DNA of 64,000 bases from the NCBI GenBank assembly GCA_036785325.1, contig JAXIVH010000181.1:257448-321447 (forward strand), written 5' to 3'. Positions within the stretch are counted from its first letter, which is position 1, and every line of letters starts with the position of its first letter. The notes under the pieces were generated by a model. The model ran no database searches and was not told the origin of the DNA. It saw nothing but the letters and a program-made list of their open reading frames with translations. Below, piece by piece: positions 9,435 through 20,209 of this stretch. Position numbers and translations under genes: made by a program. The stretch is from Urophycis tenuis (Eukaryota; Chordata; Actinopteri; Gadiformes; Phycidae).

Positions 9435-10265
9435 TCGAGCCTCATAATTGTAGTGCCAAAAATAAGAGCAACGTTTTCTAAACGATAGCACATGGTTTAG
9501 CGTTATTGGAAAAGGTGACGTTAAACTACCTCAGCTGGTCGACTGGTACCTCCATCACTAAAAGGAGGAAAAGGTCAGATGGCGAAATCACAACTCTTCT
9601 CCATTTTGGCACGGCAGTGGTGGAACAAGCTCCCTGCCAATGTCAGGACTGCGGAGACACTCCCCATCTTCCGGGAGAGACTCAAGACTCACTTGTTCAG
9701 AGTTCACCTGAACCCTGCATAACATCCATCCTCTAACACCGTCCCCTCATGCACTTGTATGTTGCACGTCTTAGCACTTTATAATTGCTCTTTGTATCTT
9801 GGGACTTAGCATCACAGGCCAGATATGTTGTATACTAGCAATGGTTAACATAGCAACTTAAATGCTTGAAACTTGTTTCGGTGACTTGCTTACTGTATTA
9901 ACAGCAATTAAATGTTTCACCTTCTTCTGACAAATGTAGTTATTGTACAGTCGCTTTGGACAATAGTAGCTGCCAAATGCCCTAAATGTAAAAGGGGAGC
10001 ATGTAGTGTGCATTATTATTATATCATTATTATTATACAATGTCCACAGGCATGCACGAAATGCCCGTGGACATGCCATCATCACTAGTGGTGCTTGCCA
10101 GGTGCTGTGAGCCTCACAGGTGTTTGGAGGATACCTTTGGTGTGAGCTCGCGGCCTCAGTAGCCACCAACTAGTGACTAGGCCTCCATGCTCCAATGTAA
10201 CGAGTTCCATTAGTATTTCTAGTGCATACGCACAGATGTTAAACCCTGTGAAGGTGCTTGGGTTT
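9435..10265. repeat. Duplicated non-coding block, copy 2, split by LINE end
   Basis: The outer parts 9435-9516 and 10030-10265 match 6985-7270. The intervening sequence is a LINE 3' fragment. Confidence 0.65.
9520..9995 (+). mobile_element. 3' end of a LINE (L2/CR1-like)
   Basis: The 5' part encodes a WNKLPANVRTAETLPIFRER-like C-terminus typical of fish L2-type LINEs. The 3' untranslated end contains gttgtatactagcaatggtt and finishes with cgctttggacaatag and ccctaaatgtaaa. The same 3' end occurs at 39345-39535. The tail resembles that of the tRNA-derived SINE at 55010. Confidence 0.7.
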
Positions 10266-10672
10266 AGGTTGTTATACTTGAGTCTGATGTTTCAACCAAA
10301 GTGTGTCTCACACCACCATTGTTACACAGGATTTGAGAATATGAATTGCGTAAAGTGCAGAAATATATTCTACACTTCATGCTTCAGAAGGAATGATCAT
10401 GATTTTGCACTTTTAAGTCACAACTTGATTACATGGCTCTGCTTCCACGGTCTGAAACTGACCTCATGAACAAAATCTAGTGTTCTTTGATTGCCAATTT
10501 ATTGACCTTTTGTGCTTAATAATTCTGAATGTCAAACAATTACTGGAATGTTAAAGTTATTTGTCTTTAATGAACTTGTTGTGGGAAGGGATCGGCTTAA
10601 AGACTTGGTAAAATGTGTTAAGAAGCACATTTAGTTAAGAAGTCCTCCATAATGTGACAACTAATTTATGCA

Positions 10673-10761
<89 letters not shown>

Positions 10762-10762
10762 A

Positions 10763-10793
<31 letters not shown>

Positions 10794-11215
10794 CACAGCA
10801 TAGAATGCAGCGGTACATTGGTGTCTCCAAAGCCTGCCTCTATGATGTCATAATAAGGCCCATTCCAAGGCAGCCTAGAAGAAGACCCAGTCTGTCATTT
10901 GAGGCATTACATGTTTGTCGAGCAGAGAGATAGTGAGGATAATTCAGCTGTGAATCATTATTCCCAGAGAATAATTCATTACTTGAACTCTTCTCAGCGA
11001 GTGAAGCAAGCATGTTGTGCTGGCCTTGTGTTCGGTGTAAGGTACGTAACCAGAGAACCACTGAAACAATTTGGACATGAAATTCAACAGCTCTTAGAAT
11101 TCAAATTTGATCTTGTTACTTTACTGTAAAAAGAAAAGAAAATATACTGTACAAGTAACTTTTGTATTAACATTATTGTCTAACAATTGTTCTGTGGTAT
11201 TTCTTCTGTCAACAG
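10266..11215. other. Intergenic stretch with (CA)n microsatellite
   Basis: No gene is recognised. An interrupted (CA)n array of about 120 bases occupies 10677-10797. The open frame across it is only His-Thr repeat. Confidence 0.6.
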
Positions 11216-11500
11216 GTGAAGGTGAGTCCTGAAGCAGTTCAGGACCAACCAACACCTTGCAGCCAGCAGAGGAGGTAAATACAATCCATCTTTATTCACA
11301 ATGAATCCATATAAACGGTTTGACTGTGGGATTATGGGTGAATTTATGACAAGTTACACCTTTATCTGAACTCTCTATACATGTTAATAATATCCACCAA
11401 TCAGATCACAGCGTTACAGCTCTTTTCCCACATGTATGTTTATGAAACACATCCCAGTGTATCGGTGCACATGATGAGGTTTCTCTGTGTTTCTCTGTAG

Positions 11501-11954
11501 CGTCAGCACACTGAGAGACTCCATCAGTAGTGATGGAGTCCCAGACTCCGTGGTGTCCGTCTCCTCCACCCAGGCAGCCCCAGCTCCTCCACCTGAGACC
11601 GGGCACCAACCCAAGTGGTGGTGGACGTGGTGGGGGTGGCTGCGTCAGATTGGCCTCCCCAAGGTTGGTCTCACTCTTACTGAACTAATAAGTCTTATTC
11701 TAGTCTCATGGTCCGTCGTGGTCCTCCTGACTGTGTGTGTCAGGAGGAGGACCACGACCAAAACAAGTGTCCTCCAAAGTCAGACTGATTTATTTGGTCT
11801 GTTTGTTTTGTCACCTTAGCCTACACAAGATAAATGACCTCATAAGGTCCTTATGTTTTACTGAAATGGTTCACTCACCATGATGTTACTTGCAGCAGCG
11901 AAAATGCGAGCCGACATTGGCCGGAGGAGAGGACCCTGCTGGTGGTCAGCTCAG
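11501..11954 (+). CDS. USP37-like locus: module copy 1 (Trp-rich/hydrophobic exon plus short exon)
   Basis: An exon starts after ttctctgtag at 11501 and encodes a Ser-rich stretch, QAAPAPPPETGHQPK and a WWWTWWGWLRQIGLPK block. A conventional donor could end it at 11663 (AAG|GTTGGT). However, the frame stays open through the hydrophobic LILVSWSVVVLLTVCV, as it does in module 2. A short 59-base exon follows (11896-11954, ending TCAG|GTAACA). The unit recurs almost unchanged at 12244-12811, which shows tandem exon duplication. The module is probably N-terminal to the USP domain. No start codon could be fixed. Confidence 0.5.
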
Positions 11955-12243
11955 GTAACACATAACTGACCCATCATTTACACACCAGACCCATCTCCAC
12001 TGTTGTTACTCTTAATATGTATTCATTTAATCATACTTATTTACATTGTACATTTTATGCAAATGTAATTGTCAATTCATTGTATGCAAATATATACATT
12101 TCTACACTATTTATTACTGATTTTTTACTTCTTCTGGTTTCAGTATTATTATATATTTTCCATCTTTAACAGATTATTATTTTTTATGAAAATTCTGAAT
12201 CTGGACGTGTGTGTGTGTGTGTGTGTTGTATTGTCCTTACCAG

Positions 12244-12811
12244 TGAGAGTTCGCTGAACATCACATCATTGACCATCGCCCCCTCCAAGGCTGATCTGAT
12301 TGGCCCAGAGATGGCCCAGATCAGCCCATCAACGGCCCAGATCAGCCCATCAACGGCCCAGAGCGGCCCAGTCATGGGCGTGGGTTCCAGGCCGGCAGCC
12401 CCCACCGAGGCATGGGGGCTCCAGGAGGATGGAGCCCAGGCAGCCCCAGCTCCTCCACCTGAGACCGGGCACCAACCCAAGAGGTGGTGGATGTGGTGGG
12501 GGTGGCTGCGTCAGATTGGCCTCCCCAAGGTTGGTCTCACTCTTACTGAACTAATAAGTCTTATTCTAGTCTCATGGTCCGTCGTGGTCCTCCTGACTGT
12601 GTGTGTCAGGAGGACCACGACCAAAACAAGTGTCCTCCAAAGTAAGACTTATTTATTTTGGTCACCTTAGCCTATATCAGATAAATGACCTTAGGTCATA
12701 TTATTTTACTGAAATGGTTCACTCACCATGACTGTTATAATGTTACTTGTAGCAGCGAAGACGCAAGCCGACGTTGGCCAGAGGAAAGAGCCCTGCTGGT
12801 GGTCAGCTCAG
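12244..12811 (+). CDS. USP37-like locus: module copy 2
   Basis: The exon begins after ccttaccag at 12244 and is open to 12641, where CAAA|GTAAGA is a good donor. It encodes SSLNITSLTIAPSKADL, a short ISPSTAQ repeat, the PETGHQPK and WWWMWWGWLRQIGLPK blocks and a hydrophobic segment (LILVSWSVVVLLTVCVRR) that could span a membrane. A 59-base exon follows at 12753-12811. Codons of the hydrophobic segment overlap a 17-bp inverted repeat at 12580-12623. Its relationship to the USP domain downstream is inferred from order, strand and shared module sequence. Confidence 0.5.
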
Positions 12812-12932
12812 GTAACACATAACTGACCCATCATTTACACACACAAGGCCCATCCCCACTGTTGTTACTCTGACTATGTATTAATTCATTTATTAAACTG
12901 TGTGTGTGTGTGTGTTGCATTGTCCTTAGCAG

Positions 12933-13079
12933 TGAGAGTTCGCTGAACATCGCCCCCTCCGAGGCTGATCTGACCAGCCCATCAACGGCCCAGAGCGGCC
13001 CAGTCACAGGCGTGGGTTCCAGACCAGCAGCTCCCAAAAGCGGACGGTGGCTCCAAGACGATGGAGCCGCTACCCAGTG
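12933..13079 (+). CDS. USP37-like locus: 147-base module exon (first copy)
   Basis: It starts after ccttagcag and ends at CAGTG|GTAGGT. It encodes a SSLNIAPSEADLTSPSTAQ-like stretch and ends in a Trp-rich DDGAATQW tail. It is 147 bases and nearly identical to 13720-13866. A 10-base repeat (gacctctggt, about five copies) follows the donor at 13093-13140. Confidence 0.5.
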
Positions 13080-13331
13080 GTAGGTGGAGAGGACCTCTGG
13101 TGACCTCTGGTGACCTCTGGTGACCTCTGGTGACCTCTGTTAATGCATCTCTAGATAATCCACTCCAAATTGGATTAAAGCATCTTCAATAAAACAACTA
13201 AACACAAAATGTACAAATAATAATATTACTGTTATCTGAATACACACTGCGCCTGGTTCTTTGTTGATAGTTCTGCAGTGAGGTGAAGCCTTGCTGCTTA
13301 CTTATCGTTACGTGTGTGTTATGTTTCTCAG

Positions 13332-13463
13332 GCTCCCCAACCGGTCACAGACCTGCTACCTGAACTCCACCCTGCAGAGTCTCCTGACCGTGAGGGGGTT
13401 CAGTCAGGAGATAGAGCAGATGCAGTGGGATTGGACTTTAGTCCCCTCTGCAGGGTTGCTTAG
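13332..13463 (+). pseudogene. Orphan duplicate of the USP Cys-box exon
   Basis: The 132-base exon has acceptor TTTCTCAG and donor TTAG|GTACAC. It encodes LPNRSQTCYLNSTLQ and is almost the same as 14804-14935. The exon that must precede the Cys box (14029-14163) lies downstream of this copy, and no second-half USP exons lie between the two. It therefore looks like a leftover from unequal exchange, though it could be used as an alternative exon. Confidence 0.6.
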
Positions 13464-13487
13464 GTACACACACCTGCATGCACGTGC

Positions 13488-13501
13488 GCACACACACACA
13501 G

Positions 13502-13546
<45 letters not shown>
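13488..13546. repeat. (CA)n microsatellite
   Basis: It replaces the acceptor region expected before the third copy of the short exon (13547-13600). Confidence 0.9.
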
Positions 13547-13547
<1 letters not shown>

Positions 13548-13866
13548 CCAAAGCCGAAGTTGGCCGGAGGAAAGAGCCACCCTGGTGGTGGTCAGCTCAG
13601 GTAACACATAACTGACCCATCATTTACACACACAAGGCCCATCCCCGCTGTTGTTACTCTTACTATGTATTAATTCATTTATCAAACTGTATGTGTGTGT
13701 GTTGCATTGTCCTTACCAGTTGGAGTTCGCTGAACATCTCCCCCTCCGAGGCTGATCTGACCAGCCCATCAACAGCCCAGAGCGGCCCAGTCACAGGCGT
13801 GGGTTCCAGGCCAGCAGCCCCCAAAAGGGTACGGTGGCGCCAAGACGATGGAGCCGCTACCCAGTG
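13547..13866 (+). CDS. USP37-like locus: module copy 3
   Basis: A short exon copy (to 13600, ending TCAG|GTAACA) has lost its acceptor to a CA repeat. It is followed by a 147-base exon (13720-13866) after ccttaccag. The second exon repeats 12933-13079 with few changes and has an intact donor. Whether the short exon is still spliced is doubtful. Confidence 0.45.
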
Positions 13867-14028
13867 GTAGGTGAAGAGGACCTCTGGTGACCTCTGGTGA
13901 CCTCTGTTAATGCATCTCTAGATAATCCACTCCAAATTGGATGAAAGTGTCTTCGATAAAACAACTAAACACAAACTGTTTGTCTGTAATTGAACACCAA
14001 GTAACACTAGGACCCCCTGGAGGGACTG

Positions 14029-14998
14029 TCAGAGTGATGGGATGCGGGCCGGACCCTCCACAGACGGGGCCTTTGTCGGGGGGCCTGTGTTCCAGTCTGT
14101 TGGCGTCCTCACCAGGCAGCCCGCCCCCCCTCGCCTCACAGAGGAGCAGCTGGAGTTCTTGGGGTGAGTTCTGGATGGATGGGCTCATACACACCAACCC
14201 ACAGCACACACACCAGTAGTATCCACTTCAGGGGTCATTTCTAGCAAGTTGGTTTGATGGGCTGATTATAAATGTGCTGCCACTGAATTCCACTAGATGG
14301 TGGTCACACACATGAAGGAGGCTGCACCACCTCTGTAGCTCCATATTGGCATATTAAAGGGTAAAGGGTAAAGGGGCATTTAGCAGCTCTAAATGTGGAG
14401 GAGGGTGATCAAGGGGTTCGAACCGCCGACCCTATGGTTAGTGGACGACCCGCTCTGTCCACCTGCTCTACCAACTAAGCTAATGCCACCCCACTATCAG
14501 TAATATAAATGCATATAAGAATTGCACCTTTTAATATTAAAAGTACACATTACACTGCTAATTGTACTGCAGTTAAAGAATAGTACTTACATTTTAATAA
14601 AGTGTTAATAAAGTCGATAAATGCATCCTCATTTTACGAAGATGGGAACTAATATCACCAAGTAAAATGGTGTCTCAAAAATGTACAAATAATAATATTA
14701 CTGTTATCTGACTACATACTGCACCTTGTTATTTATTGTTAATTCTGCAGTGAAGTGGAGTTTTGCTGCTTACTTATTGTTACGTGTGTGTTATGTTTCT
14801 CAGGCTCCCCAATTTGTCACAGACCTGCTACCTGAACTCCACCCTGCAGAGTCTCCTGACCGTGAGGGTGTTCAGTCAGGAGATAGAGCAGATGCAGTGG
14901 GCTTGGAGTTTAGTCCGCTCTGCACGGTTGCTTAGGTACACACACCTGCATGCACGTGTGCACACACACACACACACACATACGCATGCACACACATA

Positions 14999-15070
<72 letters not shown>

Positions 15071-17368
15071 CACACACATGCTTCTACATTGAAGTACTTT
15101 CTTTTCTCCAGGGAGTTTGTGTCCATCGGGGCGTTGCGTCACTCCGGCAGCATTGACCAGAAAATGGCCGCGCTGAGTTCCTTCAAGACGAGTGTCGCAC
15201 AGCAGGCCCCAGAGTTCAGGGGCGATGGACAAAAAGTGAGTCCACCACCACACAAACACTTCTCCATCAACATCACATAAACACAAACTGATGAATCACA
15301 TCCCTCTGTAGGTGATTTATGCTTACACCTTCATACAAATATATAGCAAGTGTGCATTTATCTGTTTTATTCAATATGTCTTTGTTTGTGTGTGTGTTTG
15401 GTAGGATGCCCATGAGTTCCTCACCTGCGTGCTGGACCAGGTGAAGACTCTGTCCACCCTACTGACGTCAGCAGCTCTGCACATGGTGGGAAGGACCTAC
15501 ACCTGCCCCGTGGAGGCTCACCTGCTCTTTCAGATGTTGAACACCAGGACCTGCATGGGGTAACTCAACACATTACTTGCTATCAGCCAAATCATTTTCC
15601 CTGGATAACTGCAATGCACTGGCTTTTGCCAGTTTAAAACAACAAAGGAAAAAGCATTTCTGTGAATCACAGAGGTGCATTTGAGAGGCAGATGTTAACA
15701 CAGAAGAACTGCACACTGGTTGCTTACGAGAATGTAAATCAAAGAGGTTTCCTTCAAAAGAACACTGACCCATGATTCTGACCCGTGGTTCCAGAGGCGT
15801 CTAGTAGCTACTGTCTAACCTGCTCTTGGCCAGCCATCTTCATGACTGTCTCACGTATGTTGTTCTGTGTTAGATGTGATGGCCAGTCCTCATCCATGGA
15901 GGTCTTCACCAGCCTGTCCCTGGACCTGGAGCCTGGAGGCTCGGTGAGCCAGGCCCTGGACAGATACCTCACAGTCAGTGATCTCACTTGACATCATGGG
16001 TCCACCTGGTTGTCCCTGATCATCCACCCGTTGATGCTTCTGTATGTTGATGATGTTGTTGCTGTTCTATGTGAGGGTGAAACCGAGGCCTGTGTTGTTG
16101 TGTTGTGTTGTTGCAGGAGAGCTTTCTGGAATACACCTGCCAGTGTCGAGCCAAAACATCTGTCTTGCAGCCCAGCTTCCTTACCCTGCCTAAGTGAGTG
16201 GTACTACTAGCTCCAGATAATGATACACAGGATGGTTTTATTTCCAGCGTTTGTTGTAACACTAAGGTGGATATTGTAGTGGTCCAGTGGGTTTCAAAGT
16301 CCAAGTCAAAATGTGCTACCAACCACTAACTAACCACTAATGTGCTACCAACCACTAATTTGGTCTGCTGTCAGAACAGACGGATCTTTGTTTTGTAACT
16401 CGCTCTCCTCTTGTCTCCTGCAGTGTCCTGGTCCTCCACCTCAAACGCTTCCGGTTCACCCTCACTGGGAGAATGCAGAAGGTGGACGATAATGTCCTCC
16501 TGTCCAGAGACCTGGAATTCAGTATTGGTGCAGGTGCTGTTAGCTTTGTCACTATCCTGTTCAAAACATCTTGTAGTTCTTATCTAGTGTTCCATATGAC
16601 GCACACATGAAGTGAGTGTACAAGGACAGACATAGACAGAGGATATGTTGATTTGAAGAGCTGAATTGAGTAATGTGTATTGCCTTTACTAACCCTTCAA
16701 ATTATACATTTACTAATTCAGAGGCAGGGAATGAGGACAGCAACGCCATGGTAAGACGAAGAGAGGTAGAAAAAAAGAGAGAGGGAGAGAGAGATAAGAT
16801 AATGAAGCATGATATACATTTAGAATGCTCTAGCTAATATAACAGAATTTATACACCTTAACTTTAACTTAACCTCGACTGTGAGGAAGATGAAATGAGA
16901 TAAGTAGCAGAAAATGTACTCTGTGTGTTTCCATGTGTCAGTCTTTTCCTGTTAACGATTCAGTATTATATACGTTTCCTTCACAGGTGAAGTACAAACT
17001 AGTTAGTGTACTCAGCCACATAGGCTCCAATACTAACTCAGGTGACACACAAACACACACTTTCAGAGTTTAGTGTATGTAAACATAGATTATTACATAA
17101 TTGTGTATTGATTATTGTATGATTGGTGATTCCTTATTGTACCACTGATTATGGATATTAACATCTTTGACATCTTGAATCCTCGAACCCTCTCCCAGGT
17201 CATTACATCAGTGAGGGGGCCTATAAGGAAAGTGAAGCCAACCACCTGCAGGCCCAGTGGCTGTGTTTCAATGACCTACGGGTGTCACGCACCACCGGCA
17301 GGGAGGTCTGTAGCCGGCGGCAACGCACAGCCTACCTGCTGTTCTACCAGCGACAGGTTGGAGGATGA
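14029..17368 (+). CDS. Ubiquitin-specific protease catalytic domain (USP37-like)
   Basis: Ten exons join in frame: about 14029-14163, 14804-14935, 15112-15235, 15405-15559, 15874-15973, 16117-16193, 16424-16533, 16722-16750, 16987-17041 and 17199-17356, with a stop by read-through at 17366-17368. The order of motifs is that of a C19 deubiquitinase. TEEQLEFLGLPN leads into the Cys box QTCYLNSTLQSL, then DAHEFLTCVLDQVK, a CMGCDGQ pair, CQCRAK, LVLHLKRFRF, SVLSHIGS, the His box GHYISEG and WLCFNDLRVS, ending AYLLFYQRQ. The catalytic Cys and His and the Asn five residues before the Cys are present. Overall layout and C-terminal position resemble USP37. Expected activity is ubiquitin cleavage in cytosol or nucleus. 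No stop interrupts the domain. The start of the first exon and the true N-terminus are not resolved. Introns contain a SINE and a long CA array. Confidence 0.8.
14354..14492 (-). mobile_element. tRNA-derived SINE in USP intron
   Basis: The reverse complement begins ggggtggcattagcttagtt, has A- and B-box-like tRNA parts (ggtagagcaggtgg and gcggttcgaacccc), and ends with gctaaatgcccctttaccc. The same family is at 55010-55195. Confidence 0.75.
14950..15071. repeat. (CA)n microsatellite
   Basis: A long, slightly interrupted CA run in the intron between the Cys-box exon and the next USP exon. Confidence 0.95.
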
Positions 17369-17584
17369 TTCGCATTTGCATTCAAAAAAGGCTGTCCATT
17401 GATAGATAATCTGTGATCCAGCGGACTAGGCTTCGAATCCATACTGTGCAGAGAGGTCACGACATACACTTAATGAAGGAAACTACTGAACAAGTTTCTG
17501 AAAGCTTCATCGACTCGCAGAAATTAGTTTCTCTTTGGTGGAATCTCTCTATAACAAAACAGGAAACAGAGCGTAACTCCACCC

Positions 17585-17628
17585 CTTTCTGTTTTGGGTT
17601 TCCAGCCCAGGAAACCCAAAACAGAAAG
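17585..17628. repeat. Perfect 19-bp inverted repeat
   Basis: Arms 17585-17603 and 17610-17628 (ctttctgttttgggtttcc and its complement) are separated by six bases. It lies about 220 bases after the last USP codon, so it would be in 3' transcript sequence if the gene ends at 17368. Confidence 0.85.
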
Positions 17629-17759
17629 CCCCTTAGACATTCAGCCATAGCATAGCAGGACTGCTGGATCTCAGATTAGATCCACTCTAGATAATAATGT
17701 GCTCTGATATGTATCTGATATAAATGCAGTATTCTACCATAACTTTTTCTTTGTGTCCA

Positions 17760-18040
17760 GCAGTAGAACAGTCCTGGGTAGGGGGGGACAGGGCCCTCAG
17801 GTCTTGGGTCAGTGGGTGGGATGTTGGGGAGCAGACCAACATCCCATCCCAGAGACCCAGAGCTGTCACGGGCGTGGGTTGCAGGCCGGCAGCCCCCACC
17901 GAGGCATGGCGGCTCCAGGAGGATGGAGCTGCTGCCCAGTGGTAGGTGGAGAGGACCTCTGGGAGAGGACGTTTCCTTCACAGGTGAAGTACAAACTCGT
18001 TAGTGTACTCAGCCACATAGGCTCCAATGCTAACTCAAAT
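17760..18040 (+). pseudogene. Duplicated USP module exon and broken copy of the SVLSHIGS exon
   Basis: 17760-17940 resembles the tail of the 147-base module exons, including an intact CAGTG|GTAGGT donor. 17984-18038 repeats the exon at 16987-17041 after the same acceptor TTCCTTCACAG. Its donor is lost because aactcaggtgac has become aactcaaatgac. The order (N-terminal module directly before a C-terminal domain exon) does not make a USP and indicates rearrangement. Confidence 0.65.
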
Positions 18041-18159
18041 GACACACATACACACTTTCAGAGTTTAGCGTATGTAAATGTATTATTACATAATACATTA
18101 TGATTATGATTATTAGTATTATGATTATTACATAATATTGTATTTATTATTGTATAATT

Positions 18160-18240
18160 GGTGATTGATAATTGTATGACGATGTATGACTGATGATATA
18201 TATATATATATATCATCAGTCATCAAATATATATGCATAT
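18160..18240. repeat. AT-rich hairpin around a short (TA)n
   Basis: gatgtatgactgatgat and atcatcagtcatc flank a TA run and pair as a cruciform-like inverted repeat. Confidence 0.7.
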
Positions 18241-18279
18241 TTTTTGTTTTATTTTTCACCGTGGACGCCCTGCAGGGTT

Positions 18280-19160
18280 AGAGTTATATCAGAGCCTCCT
18301 CTCGTGCTTCAAGACCACATGTTTCATGTAACCAGTGGCAAAAAGGTGCAGGTTCATATTTGTAGAACAGTGCATGTTTTGAAAAAAAATGCACATATAG
18401 TTGTAATATATCAGTTCAGAGACATTAAGGCTGAGGTTATTCAACAGGTCAAACTTGCCAAGGAAGTGTGTCGGCCCCTGAAGGAGGCCTTGACCAGCGG
18501 CTGGCTGACCAGGGAGGACCTGATGGAGGGCCCTGAGATCACTATGCTGGCCTCCTATTTGATCGCCATGGAGGTGCTCCACCACCTGAAGCCCTCTGAG
18601 AGATTTTGGGAGGATGTGAGGGCGGTCGACTCCCCCTGCTGCAGCAACCTCCCCGTGCGCCAGGAGAGCAGGGAGGCTGGTGGTGCCCCTGGGGAGGTCC
18701 CGTCGGAGGCCCTGGGAGGTGCGGGGCACACAGGACAACCGAGCCCGGTCAGCGGCCCTCTGCCCCCTGGAGCCACGCTGCTCCTTCCGGCAACCTCCCA
18801 GGTGTCTGGTGGCGTATTCTGACCACCGTAGGTTCCTCACACCCACACCAGATAGGGCTGGAGGTCTAAAGGTCAAGAAACGCCTTACCCTCTGAGCTCG
18901 GTCCACACCAACGGAGCTGTCCATGTCCGTTCCTCTGTGAAACAGGACAAGGTTCTGATCCCGCGGTCCTTCGCCGCGCGCATCATGGTGAAACTGATAG
19001 GAGAGAAGGAGCTATGGGAGCAGGTGCACCTCCACCTGGTGCAGGGGGCCACCAAATACTGCGACAACCAAGTGTTTGGATGCACCGTGGAGCGCCCGAA
19101 GACCCCTGAGGAAGAGGTCCAAGGTCTAGGGTTAGAGTTATATCAGAGTCTCCTCTCGTG
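18280..19160 (+). CDS. Unrecognised exon-like coding blocks
   Basis: I do not recognise the family. One frame (about 18450-18620) encodes VCRPLKEALTSGWLTRED and MLASYLIAMEVLHHL. A second block (about 18940-19120) encodes KVLIPRSFAARIMVKLIG and LVQGATKYCDNQVFGCTVE. Both are GC-richer than the flanks, preceded by AG acceptors and open over more than 150 bases. A run around gggttagagttatatcagag occurs both before the first block (18277) and after the second (19130), so the blocks sit in a duplicated frame. No start or stop can be assigned. A decayed cellular gene or an uncommon mobile-element gene are both possible. Confidence 0.35.
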
Positions 19161-19255
19161 ATTAAAGACCACATGTTTCATGGAACCAGTGGCATCAATC
19201 CAAGGCGCCATCCACAACTTTATGCATGATGTCATGATGTAACATGTTAACAAAA

Positions 19256-19480
19256 CATGTGTCGGCCCCTGAAGGAGGCCTTGCTCAGTGGCTGGCTGAC
19301 TAGGGAGGGCCTGACGGAGGACCCCCAGACCGCTGTGCTGGCCAGCTACTTTGTTGCCATGAAGGTGCTCCACCACCTGGACCACCTGGACCATCTGGAC
19401 CACCTGGAGCTCTCTGTGAGCTTTCGGGAGGCGCGGAGGTGGAGAGACCCCCCACTCTGCTGGAGGAGTGGCTCCACTCT
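19256..19480 (+). pseudogene. Second copy of the unrecognised VCRPLKEAL block
   Basis: It encodes CRPLKEALLSGWLTREG and VLASYFVAMKVLHHL, matching 18466-18600, followed by a 9-base tandem expansion giving repeated HLD. It lacks the leading exon bases of copy 1. A short block at 19575-19615 (SRLMKDFGSALQ) after ctgcag may be a following exon. Confidence 0.4.
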
Positions 19481-20209
19481 TAATGTTATACATCTTGTGT
19501 GTGTGTATATATATATACAGTATGTATATTTATACTGATATATATATACATATTTTTTTCATATCTTCCTGCTGCAGAGCCGCCTCATGAAGGACTTTGG
19601 GTCGGCCCTCCAGGTACGACACCTTTCCACACCAGCTACAGGCACGCTAGGCTAGTGACGCTAGCTAACCATGACTCTCCTCCGCTCCCTCTCTCTCTCC
19701 TCTCCAAGCTCGAGGAGCTGATGGCCACGGGGGGACCCTGATCTCCTCTGATCCATTCCGGTCCACATCGTGGAGGTTCTGCTGACCCAGTACCGTTCGC
19801 GGGGCCCGGATGCAAACTCCATTCCTGCCCCAGGTAAGTCCACACTAAAGCCGATGAAGACATGCATTTTTGTGCAATTTCAAATTGTGCAACATTCAAA
19901 TTGGATGTACAATTGTATTGAAAATTTGGGCATCGTATTTCACCAGAACAAGTCATGATTACTATTATGAAGTGGACAAAGAGCTGTAGTTGTATTGTTT
20001 GTTGGCGAGCTGAGTATAACCACACATACAAACGCCTGTTCAATAAACGATATTGTGTTTTATATTGATATTGTGATATTCACGATATTGTACAAATATA
20101 CATTTGTTCATCTGTTACCTTGCTATTGAATTTAAATTGCTATTATCTACAACTACTCATCATAGGTAACAGACACACACACAACTACAACCACATGTTT
20201 CTTATGTTC

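Noticed and set aside
13404..15286. Cys/Val-rich frames on the - strand
   Set aside because: Translation of (TG)n repeats antisense to USP introns.
18289..18924. 211-codon frame on the - strand
   Set aside because: Arg-rich shadow across GC-rich duplicated blocks; the + strand shows better exon-like structure.
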